From positions 1 to 10,904 of the forward strand of contig CANCCF010000137.1 of the NCBI GenBank assembly GCA_947374485.1: a stretch of DNA of 10,904 nt, given 5' to 3'. The stretch's first letter is position 1. The number at the start of each line of letters is the position of its first letter. The position numbers and the translations under genes were made by a program. Positions 1 through 5,949 of this stretch are shown here, one piece after another. Source of the DNA: Comamonadaceae bacterium (GTDB lineage: Bacteria; Pseudomonadota; Gammaproteobacteria; Burkholderiales; Burkholderiaceae_C). Below the pieces are notes generated by a model, which worked only from the letters and a program-made list of their open reading frames with translations, did no database searches and had not been told where the DNA came from.

Positions 1-13
1 TGGCGGCGCGGGC

Positions 14-1216
14 ATGAGCACTGCGCCTGAAACCACCACCCAGCCCGCGGCCCCCGAGGGCGCACGCCTGGGCCTGGTGGCGCTGTTTGGCTCCACCTTT
101 TTCGGCCTGGTGGGCTACTTCATCCTCTCGCCGCTGCTGCTCTTGCGCCTGAAGGGTGCGGATGTGAGCACCACGCTGGCCGGGCTGTTTGTGGCCACCG
201 GCTGGCTGGGTATTTTTGTGATGACGCCGTTTGCCTCCACCGTGGCCAACCGGCTGGGTCGACGCAGCTGCATGTGGCTCTCAGCAAGCGTGTTGCTGCT
301 GTGCGCGGTGCTGTTTTCATTGACGCAAGAGCTGCCTCTGTGGTTTGCGCTGAATCTGGCCTCGGGCATTGCCATGTCGCTGCGCTGGGTGCTGGCCGAG
401 GCGCTGATTGCCGAGTTCTGCCCACCCGACCAGCGCGGGCGCTACGTGGGCATTTTTCAGACCATGGTCAGCGCCACCTTCATCATCGGCCCGGCGGCCT
501 TGGTCTGGCTGGGCCCGCAGCAGCCGCTCACGCTGTGGGTGGTGATGGCCTTGAGCGCGCTGGGCCTGCTGTGGACGGCCTTCATCCCCCGCGTGCCGCC
601 CGCAGCCGATGCCGACACCGCAGCGGTAGGCCTGCGCGGCCTCTGGCACGCCCTGCTGGCCCACCCCATCATCATGCTGGCGGGCTTTGTGGGCGGCTTT
701 TTTGAAACCGGTGTGACCAGCATCCTGCCGCTTTACGGCTTGGCGCTGGGCCTGAGTGCTTCGGCCGCTGCCGTCATGGTGTCCATCAGCGGGCTGGGTG
801 GCGTGGTGCTGATGGTGCCTGCCGGCCTGCTGGCCGACCGCTTTGCCGACCAGGCCCGGGGTCGGCGCGCGCTGATGGTGTGGTCTGCCGCCGTCATGCT
901 GCTGGCCACCCTGGCCCTGCCCTTTGTCGCCACCCACAACGCACTGGCCTGGCCCATCGTGTTTGTGTGGGGCGGTGCCGGCGGCACGCTGTACATGATG
1001 GCCATGACCGACATTGGCTCGCGCGAAAAAGGCCTCACCCTGGTGAACAGCACGGCGGTGCTGGTGCTGACCTATACGCTGGGCGGGCTGACAGCCTCGG
1101 GCCTTTCAGGCGCCTTGATCGACTGGTCGCCGGGTATTGCCTTTCCGGCCGTACTGGTGCTGGTGGCGGCCATCGGGCTGGCCGCCTTGTGGCGCGCGCA
1201 GGGCAAAGTGCTGTAG
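14..1216 (+). CDS. MFS transporter
   Basis: 400-residue inner-membrane protein made almost wholly of hydrophobic helices, with the usual length and about 12 membrane segments of the major facilitator superfamily. The loop after helix 2 (about residues 71-81, ending VANRLGRR) matches the position and the basic end of MFS motif A, without its usual aspartate. A second half starts near residue 205 after a hydrophilic central loop (PPAADADTAAVG). It probably exports or imports a small solute by proton coupling; the substrate cannot be read from sequence. The ATG at 14 begins a polar N-terminus (MSTAPETTTQPAAPEG) and is taken as the start, but the frame is open to the left window edge, so an upstream start cannot be excluded. 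It converges on the DUF1801 gene with 7 bases between the two stops. Other options are a sugar-efflux or drug-efflux subfamily. Confidence 0.85.
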   Translation: MSTAPETTTQPAAPEGARLGLVALFGSTFFGLVGYFILSPLLLLRLKGADVSTTLAGLFVATGWLGIFVMTPFASTVANRLGRRSCMWLSASVLLLCAVLFSLTQELPLWFALNLASGIAMSLRWVLAEALIAEFCPPDQRGRYVGIFQTMVSATFIIGPAALVWLGPQQPLTLWVVMALSALGLLWTAFIPRVPPAADADTAAVGLRGLWHALLAHPIIMLAGFVGGFFETGVTSILPLYGLALGLSASAAAVMVSISGLGGVVLMVPAGLLADRFADQARGRRALMVWSAAVMLLATLALPFVATHNALAWPIVFVWGGAGGTLYMMAMTDIGSREKGLTLVNSTAVLVLTYTLGGLTASGLSGALIDWSPGIAFPAVLVLVAAIGLAALWRAQGKVL

Positions 1217-1223
1217 CCGTGCC

Positions 1224-1667
1224 TTAGCGCTTGCCAGCAGCCGATGTGTTCAATGCGATGGCGCTGCGAATCAGCGCCTGCAGCGCCGCCTCATCCACCT
1301 GCGCACCCTCTGCGAAATCGATGGCTCTGCGCAGATTGCCGTCCAGGCTGGAGTTGAACAGCCCGGCCGGATCCTTCAAATAAGCACCTTTGGCGAAGGT
1401 CAGCTTCACCGCCTTCTTGTAGGTCTCACCGGTGCAGAGAATGCCCGCACACGACCAGACCGGCGTGTTCCACTTCCACTCCTCGGTGATGCCCGCATCT
1501 GCTTCACGGATCAAGGCTCTGAGCCGCGCCAGCAGTTCGCCCCGCCAATCCGCCAAGGCTGCGATACGCGCATCGATCAGCGCTGCGGGTGACTGCCCGG
1601 CATCGGCGGGCGGGGTCTTCTTCGGAAACGCCTTGGAGGTATTGGCTTTTGTATTGTCGCTTGGCAT
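1224..1667 (-). CDS. DUF1801 domain-containing protein
   Basis: 147 residues. After a lysine-rich, probably disordered N-terminus (about 25 residues) comes a DUF1801/YdhG-like domain: a helical segment (IAALADWRGELLARLRALIREA), then EEWKWNTPVWSCAG and a strand-rich part with KKAVKLTFAKGAYLKDP. The family is small, cytoplasmic and poorly characterised; some members are annotated as iron-chaperone-like, but no metal ligand set is evident here. The start is chosen because GGAGACC lies just upstream of the ATG. It is last in a same-strand block with the DUF4188, SRPBCC and DHFR-like genes, 39 bases after DUF4188, so co-transcription is likely. Function is unknown. Confidence 0.8.
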   Translation of the reverse strand: MPSDNTKANTSKAFPKKTPPADAGQSPAALIDARIAALADWRGELLARLRALIREADAGITEEWKWNTPVWSCAGILCTGETYKKAVKLTFAKGAYLKDPAGLFNSSLDGNLRRAIDFAEGAQVDEAALQALIRSAIALNTSAAGKR

Positions 1668-1706
1668 GTTTGGGGTCTCCAGGGTTGGCGTCCATCGGCC
1701 TGCAGC

Positions 1707-2192
1707 TCAGCGTTCCTGCCCGCTTGCGCCCAACCGTCCAGCCGCAGATTGCCTGCGGCCAGTGGCTGGCAGCAAGGTACCGGCCTTGCCCAAACCGAAG
1801 GCCGGCATGTTGACATAGACGCTCTCATGGCCTGCGGGTGAGACGGCATAGGTCTCGTGCCAGATACCAACCGACCCATCGGTGCCCACCGAGCGGTTGA
1901 ACGCCTGCCAGGCTGGCAAGTGCCCGGCATTCTTGCTTTTCGCATAGGCCAGCAACTGCTCCATGGAGCGCCAGTACTGCACCATGAGCGTGGTGCGCGA
2001 GAACCACATTTCGGCGTGCAGAAACCCGAGCTCAGGCTGGCGGTACAGCTCCCCCAGCATGCGCGGCATGGACTGCACCACTGGCAACCACTTGTGCACA
2101 TGCAGCGGCTTGTTGATGCGCATGCCAATCAGGAAGACGACGAAGTCGCCCTCCAGGTTGGCGGTGAGTCGCTCGTGGCGGACAGCGGTCAC
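1707..2192 (-). CDS. DUF4188 domain-containing protein
   Basis: 161 residues if translation starts at the GTG at 2192. This start is preferred over an ATG at 2240 because GTG overlaps the TGA of the upstream SRPBCC gene (GTGA overlap), has GGAAG seven bases upstream, and the family signature begins right after it (VTAVRHERLTANLEGDFVVFLIGMR). The core NKPLHVHKWLPV...MPRML and the C-terminal VNMPAFGLGKAG are characteristic of DUF4188, a ferredoxin-like-fold family sometimes annotated as monooxygenase-like. No cofactor motif is visible, so any enzymatic role is inference. The overlap suggests translational coupling with the SRPBCC gene. Confidence 0.82.
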   Translation of the reverse strand: MTAVRHERLTANLEGDFVVFLIGMRINKPLHVHKWLPVVQSMPRMLGELYRQPELGFLHAEMWFSRTTLMVQYWRSMEQLLAYAKSKNAGHLPAWQAFNRSVGTDGSVGIWHETYAVSPAGHESVYVNMPAFGLGKAGTLLPATGRRQSAAGRLGASGQER

Positions 2193-2599
2193 GGGTGTGC
2201 TTCCACGTGCTTGGCAAAGTTGTTCAAAATGGCTTGCCAACCCTGGCGCTGCTGTTCCACGGGATGCGTGGTTTCCGCATCGAAGCTGACACGCACAGTG
2301 ACCGCCCCTGCGCCATCTGCCAGAAACTCCACTTGCCCCGTCCGGTCACCAAACGCATAGACGATCAAGGCATTGGGCACGATCCGGGTATAGGTTCCGG
2401 CGAAGTCAAAGCCGAAGCTGCCGTCCTTGGCCTCCATGCGCGAAGAAAACGCGCCGCCCACGCGCAAATCCACAGCGGCCTGGGTGGTGTGCCAGTCATC
2501 GGAAGCGGTGTTCCACTGCTTGATGTCGGCCGGCGTGGTGTAGGCGCTCCAGACCCGGTCCATGGGCGCCTTGACGGTAGTTTGAACGGTGATTTTCAT
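2189..2599 (-). CDS. SRPBCC (AHSA1-like) family protein
   Basis: 136 residues from the ATG at 2599 (KITVQTTVKAPMDRVWSAYT). The N-terminal pattern, a strand followed by AP..RVW.A.T.P..IKQW, is the hallmark of START/Bet v 1-fold AHSA1-type proteins, which bind hydrophobic ligands or partners in a deep pocket. The end (PVEQQRQGWQAILNNFAKHVEA) is the long C-terminal helix that closes the pocket, so the gene looks complete. An in-frame extension to 2662 is open but reads as low-complexity sequence without family match, and AAGGA lies about 9 bases before the chosen ATG. It sits 75 bases after the DHFR-like gene and its TGA overlaps the DUF4188 start. Ligand and role are unknown. Confidence 0.86.
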   Translation of the reverse strand: MKITVQTTVKAPMDRVWSAYTTPADIKQWNTASDDWHTTQAAVDLRVGGAFSSRMEAKDGSFGFDFAGTYTRIVPNALIVYAFGDRTGQVEFLADGAGAVTVRVSFDAETTHPVEQQRQGWQAILNNFAKHVEAHP

Positions 2600-2674
2600 G
2601 CGCTGCGTCCTTGTGGTGTCGGTGGGGTGGTTGGGCAGAGGCAACTGCTGTGGGTCGTGCAATCCTGGCCGCAG

Positions 2675-3322
2675 TCACTGCCGCGAGATCATGACATGGG
2701 TTGCCCGTGGCGATGCCTCACTGCGCGTGCAGGCGTAACCCAGCCCAGGCAGGTTGACGCCTTCGAACAGCCGCTCGCCCGCGCCCAGCAGCACGGGTGA
2801 GATGGCAATGTGCATTTCATCAATCAGGCAGAGGCGCAGGTACTGCTGGATCACGTTCACGCCACCGCCAACGCGCACATCCTTGCCCCCAGCCGCTGCG
2901 CGTGCGCGCTCCAGTGCGGCGACGGGGCCTTCGGTGACAAAGTGGAACGTGGTGCCGCCTTCCATGACCAAGGGTGGGCGCGCATGGTGGGTCAGCACAA
3001 ACACGGGCACTTGGTAAACCGGGTTGTCGCCCCACCAACCGCGCCAGCTCTCATCGGGCCAGGGTCCACGCACCGGCCCGAACATGTTGCGGCCCATGAT
3101 CCATGCGCCTACGTTCTGGAAGCCGCGCGCAGCATAGTCCTCGTCGATGCCGTCTTCACCGCCCTCCACACCGAACAGGTTCTTCTGGAAGGTCCGCGTC
3201 GGCAGCGCCCAGCCATGCAGGCTTGTTCCGCCCACGCCGAGCGGGTTGTTCAGGTCCTGGTGGGGGCCAGCACCGAAACCATCGAGGGAGATGGTGAAAC
3301 TTTCTACACGCAGTTTGGACAT
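2675..3322 (-). CDS. Dihydrofolate reductase family protein (RibD C-terminal fold)
   Basis: 215 residues. The start MSKLRVESFTISLDGF has the LD(G/D)F pattern of the DHFR/RibD-C family. The middle carries WIMGRNMFGP and the VFVLTHHARPPL block, and the C-terminal part carries GGGVNVIQQYL and IDEMHIAISPVLLGAGERLFEG, a glycine-rich nucleotide-binding loop followed by the family's VLLG.G..LF signature. These proteins are NAD(P)H-dependent reductases of pteridine-like or other substrates; most genomic copies have no known substrate, and this one is not the essential folate-pathway FolA by length or motifs. AGGAGA lies about 5 bases before the ATG at 3322. It begins the four-gene minus-strand block and lies directly beyond the truncated VOC gene at the integron end. 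Confidence 0.87.
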   Translation of the reverse strand: MSKLRVESFTISLDGFGAGPHQDLNNPLGVGGTSLHGWALPTRTFQKNLFGVEGGEDGIDEDYAARGFQNVGAWIMGRNMFGPVRGPWPDESWRGWWGDNPVYQVPVFVLTHHARPPLVMEGGTTFHFVTEGPVAALERARAAAGGKDVRVGGGVNVIQQYLRLCLIDEMHIAISPVLLGAGERLFEGVNLPGLGYACTRSEASPRATHVMISRQ

Positions 3323-3342
3323 GGGGTCTCCTGAAATGGTGG

Positions 3343-3666
3343 TTAAGGTTCGAGTGCCGCCGCGGCAAACCCAGAGTGCAGCAATGCGATGGACGCCGAC
3401 CGGCGTGATTTTGATGCGAAGGCAATGCCGGTCTCTTTGAGTTTCTTCACGGTCGCATCGAGATCTTCTGTTTCAAAGTAAATGACAACGCCCGACGGAG
3501 CGGGCTTTTCTGACACGAGATGCAGAGAGAAGGTCGCACCGGACACGCACTCAAACCGCGCATAGCTGGGTGGATTGGCTACGATTTGCCTGAACCCCAG
3601 TCGCCGGTAGAAGTTGACGGACGTTTCAAGGGCAGCGCAGGGAAGCGCGACTTGGTTGAGATCCAT
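3343..3666 (-). pseudogene. 3'-truncated glyoxalase/VOC family gene
   Basis: From the ATG at 3666 the product starts as a textbook vicinal-oxygen-chelate protein: MDLNQVALPC, NFYRRLGF, YARFEC, TFSLH, SGVVIYFETEDLD, and LKETGIAFAS at about residue 85. After that the family pattern stops abruptly (SKSRRSASIALL...), and the expected DPDGN-type segment with the second set of metal ligands is absent. The product ends after about 107 residues instead of about 125-130. I tried the other two frames by eye and did not find the missing part, so a deletion or replacement near 3420 is more likely than a frameshift. The gene starts 27 bases beyond the decayed core at 3693-3699, as a cassette gene would, and has no attC after it. 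It may be the remnant of a ninth cassette. Confidence 0.65.
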
Positions 3667-3692
3667 GGCGACACCGTGTCCGTTGACGCCGA

Positions 3693-3800
3693 GGTTAACC
3701 GGCGCCTGAGGCCCGCCAAGGCCGAAGGGCGCCAACATGAGCCATCAAAATCGCGAAGCGATGGCCCATGTTGGCGTCCGCGTTGAATGCACTGTTAGGC
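3693..3800 (-). other. Terminal attC site with decayed R' side
   Basis: The R'' core GCCTAAC (minus strand, 3800-3794) follows the BrnA-family gene. A strong imperfect palindrome follows: 3731-3746 pairs with 3760-3775, 16 bases a side with one A/C mismatch, around a 13-base loop. This is the extrahelical-stem arrangement of attC. The other end is poor: the best R' candidate is GTTAACC (3699-3693), one base off GTTRRRY, and the L' side does not pair with L''. The site is probably an end-of-array attC that lost its R' half, so recombination there may be weak. Confidence 0.6.
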
Positions 3801-3833
3801 CTGTCGAACAACATAAACATTGGCAGACAGGCC
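3798..3833. repeat. 8-bp perfect inverted repeat after brnA-family gene
   Basis: GGCCTGTC at 3798-3805 and GACAGGCC at 3826-3833 are perfect inverted copies separated by 20 bases, between the end of the BrnA-family gene and the terminal attC, overlapping its R''. It could stabilise the mRNA end or be part of a longer attC stem. There is no following T-tract, so an intrinsic terminator is not supported. Confidence 0.45.
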
Positions 3834-3841
3834 CTACCCCA

Positions 3842-4066
3842 TCAAACCGCCTGAGGCCACTTGATCTGCAACTTGCGATGTTGAGCAAGACAATCACGCA
3901 GGTACAGATTGATGAGGCTTTGGTAAGGAATACCAGCCTCTTCGGCCATGCCCTTGAAATACACCACAACGTCCTCTGACAACCGCATGGTTACCGGCTT
4001 CTTGAGCTTTGAAGCGTAGGGGTTTTTGCGCGACTTCAGTTTGGAAAGATCGTATTCAGCTTTCAT
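3842..4066 (-). CDS. BrnA-family (CopG-like) antitoxin
   Basis: 74 residues. The lysine-rich start (YDLSKLKSRKNPYASKLKKPVTMRLSEDVVVYFKGMAEEAGIPYQSLINLYLRDC) is the family pattern of BrnA-type antitoxins: a basic linker, then a ribbon-helix-helix with the strand VTMRLSED, helix A VVVYFKGMAEEAG and helix B YQSLINLYLRDCL. Such proteins dimerise, bind operator DNA and neutralise the BrnT ribonuclease. The ATG lies 2 bases after the stop of a truncated brnT, the normal toxin-antitoxin order. The antitoxin looks intact while its own toxin lacks its N-terminal half, so it is either an orphan relic or may cross-neutralise the other BrnT proteins in this array (inference). Confidence 0.82.
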   Translation of the reverse strand: MKAEYDLSKLKSRKNPYASKLKKPVTMRLSEDVVVYFKGMAEEAGIPYQSLINLYLRDCLAQHRKLQIKWPQAV

Positions 4067-4068
4067 GT

Positions 4069-4215
4069 CTAGCCACCTTGGTAAAACGCGCTCTCGCGCT
4101 TGGTTGCCTTACGAGCAGAAATGATGCGGATCATCTCGCCGTTTTCGCGTTCGCAATGGCACACGATGAGCAACTTGGCACCAGAACTCATACCCATTAG
4201 CAAAAATCGCTCTTT
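4069..4215 (-). pseudogene. brnT: 5'-truncated brnT toxin gene
   Basis: 48 codons from KERFLLMGMS to ESAFYQGG and a TAG at 4071-4069. The text matches the C-terminal half of BrnT ribonuclease toxins: RF..MGMSSGAKLLIV, then the invariant EMIRIISARKATKRE. The upstream half, including the usual FEWD..KA..N..KHGVSF segment seen in the other two BrnT genes of this window, is absent. Reading further upstream in frame runs straight into the HicB-side attC core at 4226-4232. In-frame ATG codons inside (MGM) could allow a fragment to be made, but it would lack half the fold. Interpreted as the result of a deletion that joined cassette H to this cassette. Confidence 0.75.
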
Positions 4216-4225
4216 GCAGCGGCAT

Positions 4226-4232
4226 GTTAAGC
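4226..4232 (-). other. Orphan attC R'' core of the hicAB cassette
   Basis: GCTTAAC on the minus strand matches RYYYAAC and is the exact reverse complement of the core GTTAAGC that opens this cassette at 4680-4674. It overlaps the hicB stop codon. Only about 10 more bases that could belong to attC follow before brnT coding sequence begins, and no R' lies downstream, so the rest of this attC is missing. Confidence 0.6.
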
Positions 4233-4439
4233 ATGCACTTCAACGAGCTCGCCTGAGGAATGAGGCTCAGGAATAGGTAGCCCATCTTCTTTCATTCCGG
4301 CCAGATGAAATTCGATCGCCTCGTGAATCAGCTCCGCCACTTCAGACCGGGATTCGCCAACCGCGACACACCCTGGTAGGTCGGGAACGTACGCGCCAAA
4401 ACTGGACTCCCCTTTTTCAATTACGACCAGATACTGCAT
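4227..4439 (-). CDS. hicB: HicB family antitoxin
   Basis: 70 residues from the ATG at 4439, chosen over an in-frame GTG at 4451 because GAGG lies 6 bases before the ATG and the family motif starts there. MQYLVVIEKG.SSFGAYVPDLPGCVAVGESRSEVAELIHEAIEFHLAGMKEDGLPIPEP is the classic HicB partial RNase-H fold, which blocks the HicA active site. The protein ends shortly after that domain and lacks the C-terminal ribbon-helix-helix of longer HicB proteins, so DNA binding must use other features or be absent. It follows hicA by 8 bases. The TAA stop lies inside the attC R'' core. Confidence 0.9.
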   Translation of the reverse strand: MQYLVVIEKGESSFGAYVPDLPGCVAVGESRSEVAELIHEAIEFHLAGMKEDGLPIPEPHSSGELVEVHA

Positions 4440-4447
4440 ATGCAACC

Positions 4448-4615
4448 TCACTTCTTGAGACCTGCTTGCTTCAGGATGCTGTTCAGGGTGCCCGGCGGCA
4501 CTTCAACACTGTCTTTGCCCGCAACCGTCACTGTTCCAGACTTCGACGCATGATGGTACTGGCGATGACTTCCCTTTTGACGCACCAGTCGCCAGCCATC
4601 CGCCTGAAGCATCAC
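4448..4615 (-). CDS. hicA: HicA family toxin, mRNA interferase (start uncertain)
   Basis: 55 residues from a GTG at 4615 (VMLQADGWRLVRQKGSHRQYHH) to ILKQAGLKK. HicA toxins are double-stranded-RNA-binding-fold ribonucleases; the catalytic histidine is H17 in KGSH, and the C-terminal VPPGTLNSILKQAGL is invariant-like. Homologues usually start about 8-10 residues earlier. Those residues (TKVKELL) are present in frame upstream, but without a start codon before an in-frame stop. AAGGAA sits 6 bases before the GTG. Just upstream, a 13-codon ORF (4653-4612, MLQPSPQRSRNFS) ends in a TGA that overlaps the internal ATG. Either translation starts at GTG/ATG, coupled to that leader, or a one-base loss has disconnected the original ATG at 4653. 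Confidence 0.72.
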   Translation of the reverse strand: MMLQADGWRLVRQKGSHRQYHHASKSGTVTVAGKDSVEVPPGTLNSILKQAGLKK

Positions 4616-4653
4616 GAGAAGTTCCTTGACCTTTGTGGGCTTGGCTGAAGCAT
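4612..4653 (-). other. Short ORF overlapping the hicA start (possible leader or frameshift scar)
   Basis: Thirteen codons (MLQPSPQRSRNFS) ending TGA, sharing a base with the ATG of hicA (TGATG). Inserting one base after its second codon would place its ATG in frame with the missing hicA N-terminus (AKPTKVKELL). It may therefore be the scar of a one-base deletion rather than a designed leader peptide. Confidence 0.3.
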
Positions 4654-4673
4654 CTCACAAACGCAGCCGGCAC

Positions 4674-4737
4674 GCTTAACGTCGAAGCTACGCGGCGACG
4701 CGCTTGCGCGGGGTCCGACCTGAGCGACCTGTTAAAC
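4674..4737 (-). other. attC site, 64 bp, inside the antitoxin 3' end
   Basis: Minus strand: R'' GTTTAAC (4737-4731), central CGCGCAAGCGCG hairpin, R' GTTAAGC (4680-4674), all fitting the attC consensus. It overlaps the 3' end of the upstream antitoxin gene and encodes its last residues, LTGRSGRTPRKRVAA. It is the same length as the site at 6011-6074 and about 46 of 64 positions match by hand count. R'' is complementary to the core that opens cassette G at 5215-5221. Confidence 0.85.
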
Positions 4738-4951
4738 CTTGTGCTTCTTGCGCAAAGGCCAACATGCTCGCCAGGGCTTTGTTGACTGCTTCAGAGGTAG
4801 GAAAAGCCTTTTGGATTTCAGGCTGCAACACCACAACATTGCTCCCCTGCAAAAAATGTTTCAGGTACTTGCCCCGCACGCCCTTGCCAAGTTCATCACG
4901 CTTCAATACTGGAACGTCTTGGTCAGCCATTTTCATAGATACCTTTTTCAT
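4688..4951 (-). CDS. Putative antitoxin paired with BrnT (non-BrnA type)
   Basis: 87 residues, overlapping the 3' end of the upstream brnT gene by 29 bases, which implies co-translation. The core (about residues 14-66: PVLKRDELGKGVRGKYLKHF, then VVVLQPEIQKAFPTSEAVNKALASML) resembles small uncharacterised proteins often found beside BrnT or RelE toxins. It lacks the PVTMRL ribbon-helix-helix seen in the BrnA-family gene at 3842-4066. The conserved FPT.EAVN.AL helix may form the DNA- or toxin-binding part. The last 15 residues (LTGRSGRTPRKRVAA) are encoded by the attC site, giving a strongly basic tail. The role as antitoxin is inferred from position and size. Confidence 0.68.
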   Translation of the reverse strand: MKKVSMKMADQDVPVLKRDELGKGVRGKYLKHFLQGSNVVVLQPEIQKAFPTSEAVNKALASMLAFAQEAQGLTGRSGRTPRKRVAA

Positions 4952-5198
4952 ATCGTGTCGCCTTTCTCGCGCTGATGATTCGAATGCCGTTGCGCCGTTC
5001 GGTGTGGACTACCACCAAGAGACGCCTCTTATTTGAGATTCCGTAAGTTCTACTTCGAACTTCAAGTTCGCTGTGATCGGTGTCGGAAAATGTCAGTGCC
5101 CGTCCATCGCCAAAGACGCTAACTGCTTCGTCGAACGATACGCCGTGTTTCAACAAATTGCTTGCCGCCTTTTGGTCGTCCCATTCAAAATTGAACAT
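4923..5198 (-). CDS. brnT: BrnT family toxin (ribonuclease)
   Basis: 91 residues with the full BrnT pattern: FNFEWDDQKAASNLLKHGVSFDEAVSVFGDG, the acidic FSDTDHSELEVRSRTYGIS, then RRLLVVVHTERRNGIRIISARKATRYEKGIYE. BrnT is a RelE-like-fold ribonuclease that stops translation until bound by its antitoxin. The toxin gene comes first, as usual for this family. The ATG lies 16 bases after the cassette core, leaving no room for a promoter inside the cassette, so expression probably comes from upstream cassettes or from the preceding attC region; CAGG lies about 8 bases before the ATG. The partner is not a recognisable BrnA. Confidence 0.9.
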   Translation of the reverse strand: MFNFEWDDQKAASNLLKHGVSFDEAVSVFGDGRALTFSDTDHSELEVRSRTYGISNKRRLLVVVHTERRNGIRIISARKATRYEKGIYENG

Positions 5199-5214
5199 GC
5201 GAAATACCTGAAGG

Positions 5215-5301
5215 GTTTAACGTCTGAGGCCAACGGCAAGCAACATACGCCGCGAAGCGGCAACTTGATGTTGCTTGTCCGTGTGGGCCGACCGGTTCTG
5301 C
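5215..5301 (-). other. attC site, 87 bp (after TumE cassette)
   Basis: Minus strand: degenerate R'' GCAGAAC (5301-5295) and canonical R' GTTAAAC (5221-5215). The stem ACGG(A)CAAGCAACAT pairs with ATGTTGCTTGCCGT with one bulged A, the extrahelical base typical of attC, and is capped by GCCGC-TTC-GCGGC. It has the same length and visibly the same layout as the site at 8276-8362. The degenerate R'' is explained by the unusual core of this cassette. Confidence 0.8.
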
Positions 5302-5317
5302 CGTGCAGCGCGCACGA

Positions 5318-5665
5318 CTACGCTGCCTTAAGCATGAACTCAACTTTTACAGCCTCAAACGGGAACACAACGCCCCCATCTGCCGCACGACTGAGAACGC
5401 CCGCATCCAACAAGGCTACAACGTCCCCGTGCACAGCCTTCACGTCACGCCCGACGCGTCTGGCCGCCTCGCGAATCGACATGGCACCCGCCCCGCACAT
5501 TGCTTTGAGCAATTCCCATCGTTTGGCCGTAAGCACCTGCCACAGCAGTTCGGGTGTGGCAAAGCCAATGCGAGCCTCGCGCTCAGCGCGGCCGGATTTC
5601 ATGGCGCGGGCTGCATCTGCAAGCGTGTCTGCCAGCGAACGAACCTCAAGAATGACTGTGTTCAT
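5318..5665 (-). CDS. Winged-HTH antitoxin/repressor of the TumE pair
   Basis: 115 residues from the ATG at 5665, preceded by GAGGTGG five bases upstream; a longer in-frame start at 5689 has no such site. The protein begins MNTVILEVRSLADTLADAARAM. Its winged helix-turn-helix spans about residues 42-95: LLWQVLTAKRWELLKAMCGAGAM, then SIREAARRVGRDVKAVHGDVVALLDAGVL as the helix-turn-helix, then a wing (RAADGGVVFPFEAV). This matches the HVO_A0114-like/MarR-like antitoxins coded beside TumE-type toxins. It overlaps the toxin gene by 20 bases. It is the likely ligand of the palindrome at 5954-5978, giving autorepression. Confidence 0.78.
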   Translation of the reverse strand: MNTVILEVRSLADTLADAARAMKSGRAEREARIGFATPELLWQVLTAKRWELLKAMCGAGAMSIREAARRVGRDVKAVHGDVVALLDAGVLSRAADGGVVFPFEAVKVEFMLKAA

Positions 5666-5942
5666 GATTCCACCTCGCAATATCAGCATTGAAGTCGAGT
5701 ATTAACTGTTCTGGCGTTGAGAAGGCATAGTCAAGCTCCTGCTCCCCGATGTGCCGATGATCACCTTTACCTCGCTCGTTGTCATATCTCAGGACACACT
5801 CGCCGCCAACAACATAAGCGAGACGATATTTGAATGGATGCTCAGACGGCGGGACAGGCTCAGGGACTCGCCATACAGCCACCTCTGCGAATGCACCCAG
5901 AGCAAGGACAACGCGACGGCGAATGAGCGGCACGGCCTTCAT
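5646..5942 (-). CDS. tumE: TumE-family toxin (DUF6516-like)
   Basis: 98 residues. The central YRLAYVVGGECVLRYDNERGKGDHRHIGEQELDYAF is the signature of the TumE/DUF6516 toxin family, whose R.DN..GKGDHRH block is taken to be the active region. The C-terminal LILDFNADIARWN is the usual closing helix. Members form type II toxin-antitoxin pairs with a DNA-binding partner encoded just downstream, as here. The ATG at 5942 lies seven bases after a strong -10, so the mRNA may be almost leaderless. No Shine-Dalgarno sequence is visible. The biochemical target is not something I can infer. Confidence 0.8.
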   Translation of the reverse strand: MKAVPLIRRRVVLALGAFAEVAVWRVPEPVPPSEHPFKYRLAYVVGGECVLRYDNERGKGDHRHIGEQELDYAFSTPEQLILDFNADIARWNHEHSHS

Positions 5943-5949
5943 GTTGGAG

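Noticed and set aside
317..937. 206-codon open frame on the minus strand across the MFS gene
   Set aside because: Its product is a run of Q, H, G and R with no family pattern, typical of the antisense of a GC-rich membrane-protein gene.
2599..2662. N-terminal extension of the SRPBCC protein to 2662
   Set aside because: Homologous sequence starts at KITVQTTVKAP, and the extension (HDPQQLPLPNHPTD...) is polar and unstructured, with no better ribosome-binding site.
1224..3322. DUF1801, DUF4188, SRPBCC and DHFR-like genes as further integron cassettes
   Set aside because: I found no GTTRRRY/RYYYAAC pairs with stems between them, and two genes overlap by a GTGA stop-start, which is an ordinary operon layout.
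3798..3833. Inverted repeat as an intrinsic terminator for the cassette array
   Set aside because: The stem is only 8 bp with a 20-base loop and there is no T-tract on either strand.
5073..5705. 210-codon open frame on the + strand across the TA cassettes
   Set aside because: It is antisense to BrnT, an attC site and the winged-helix antitoxin, all of which have clear family matches; its own product has none.
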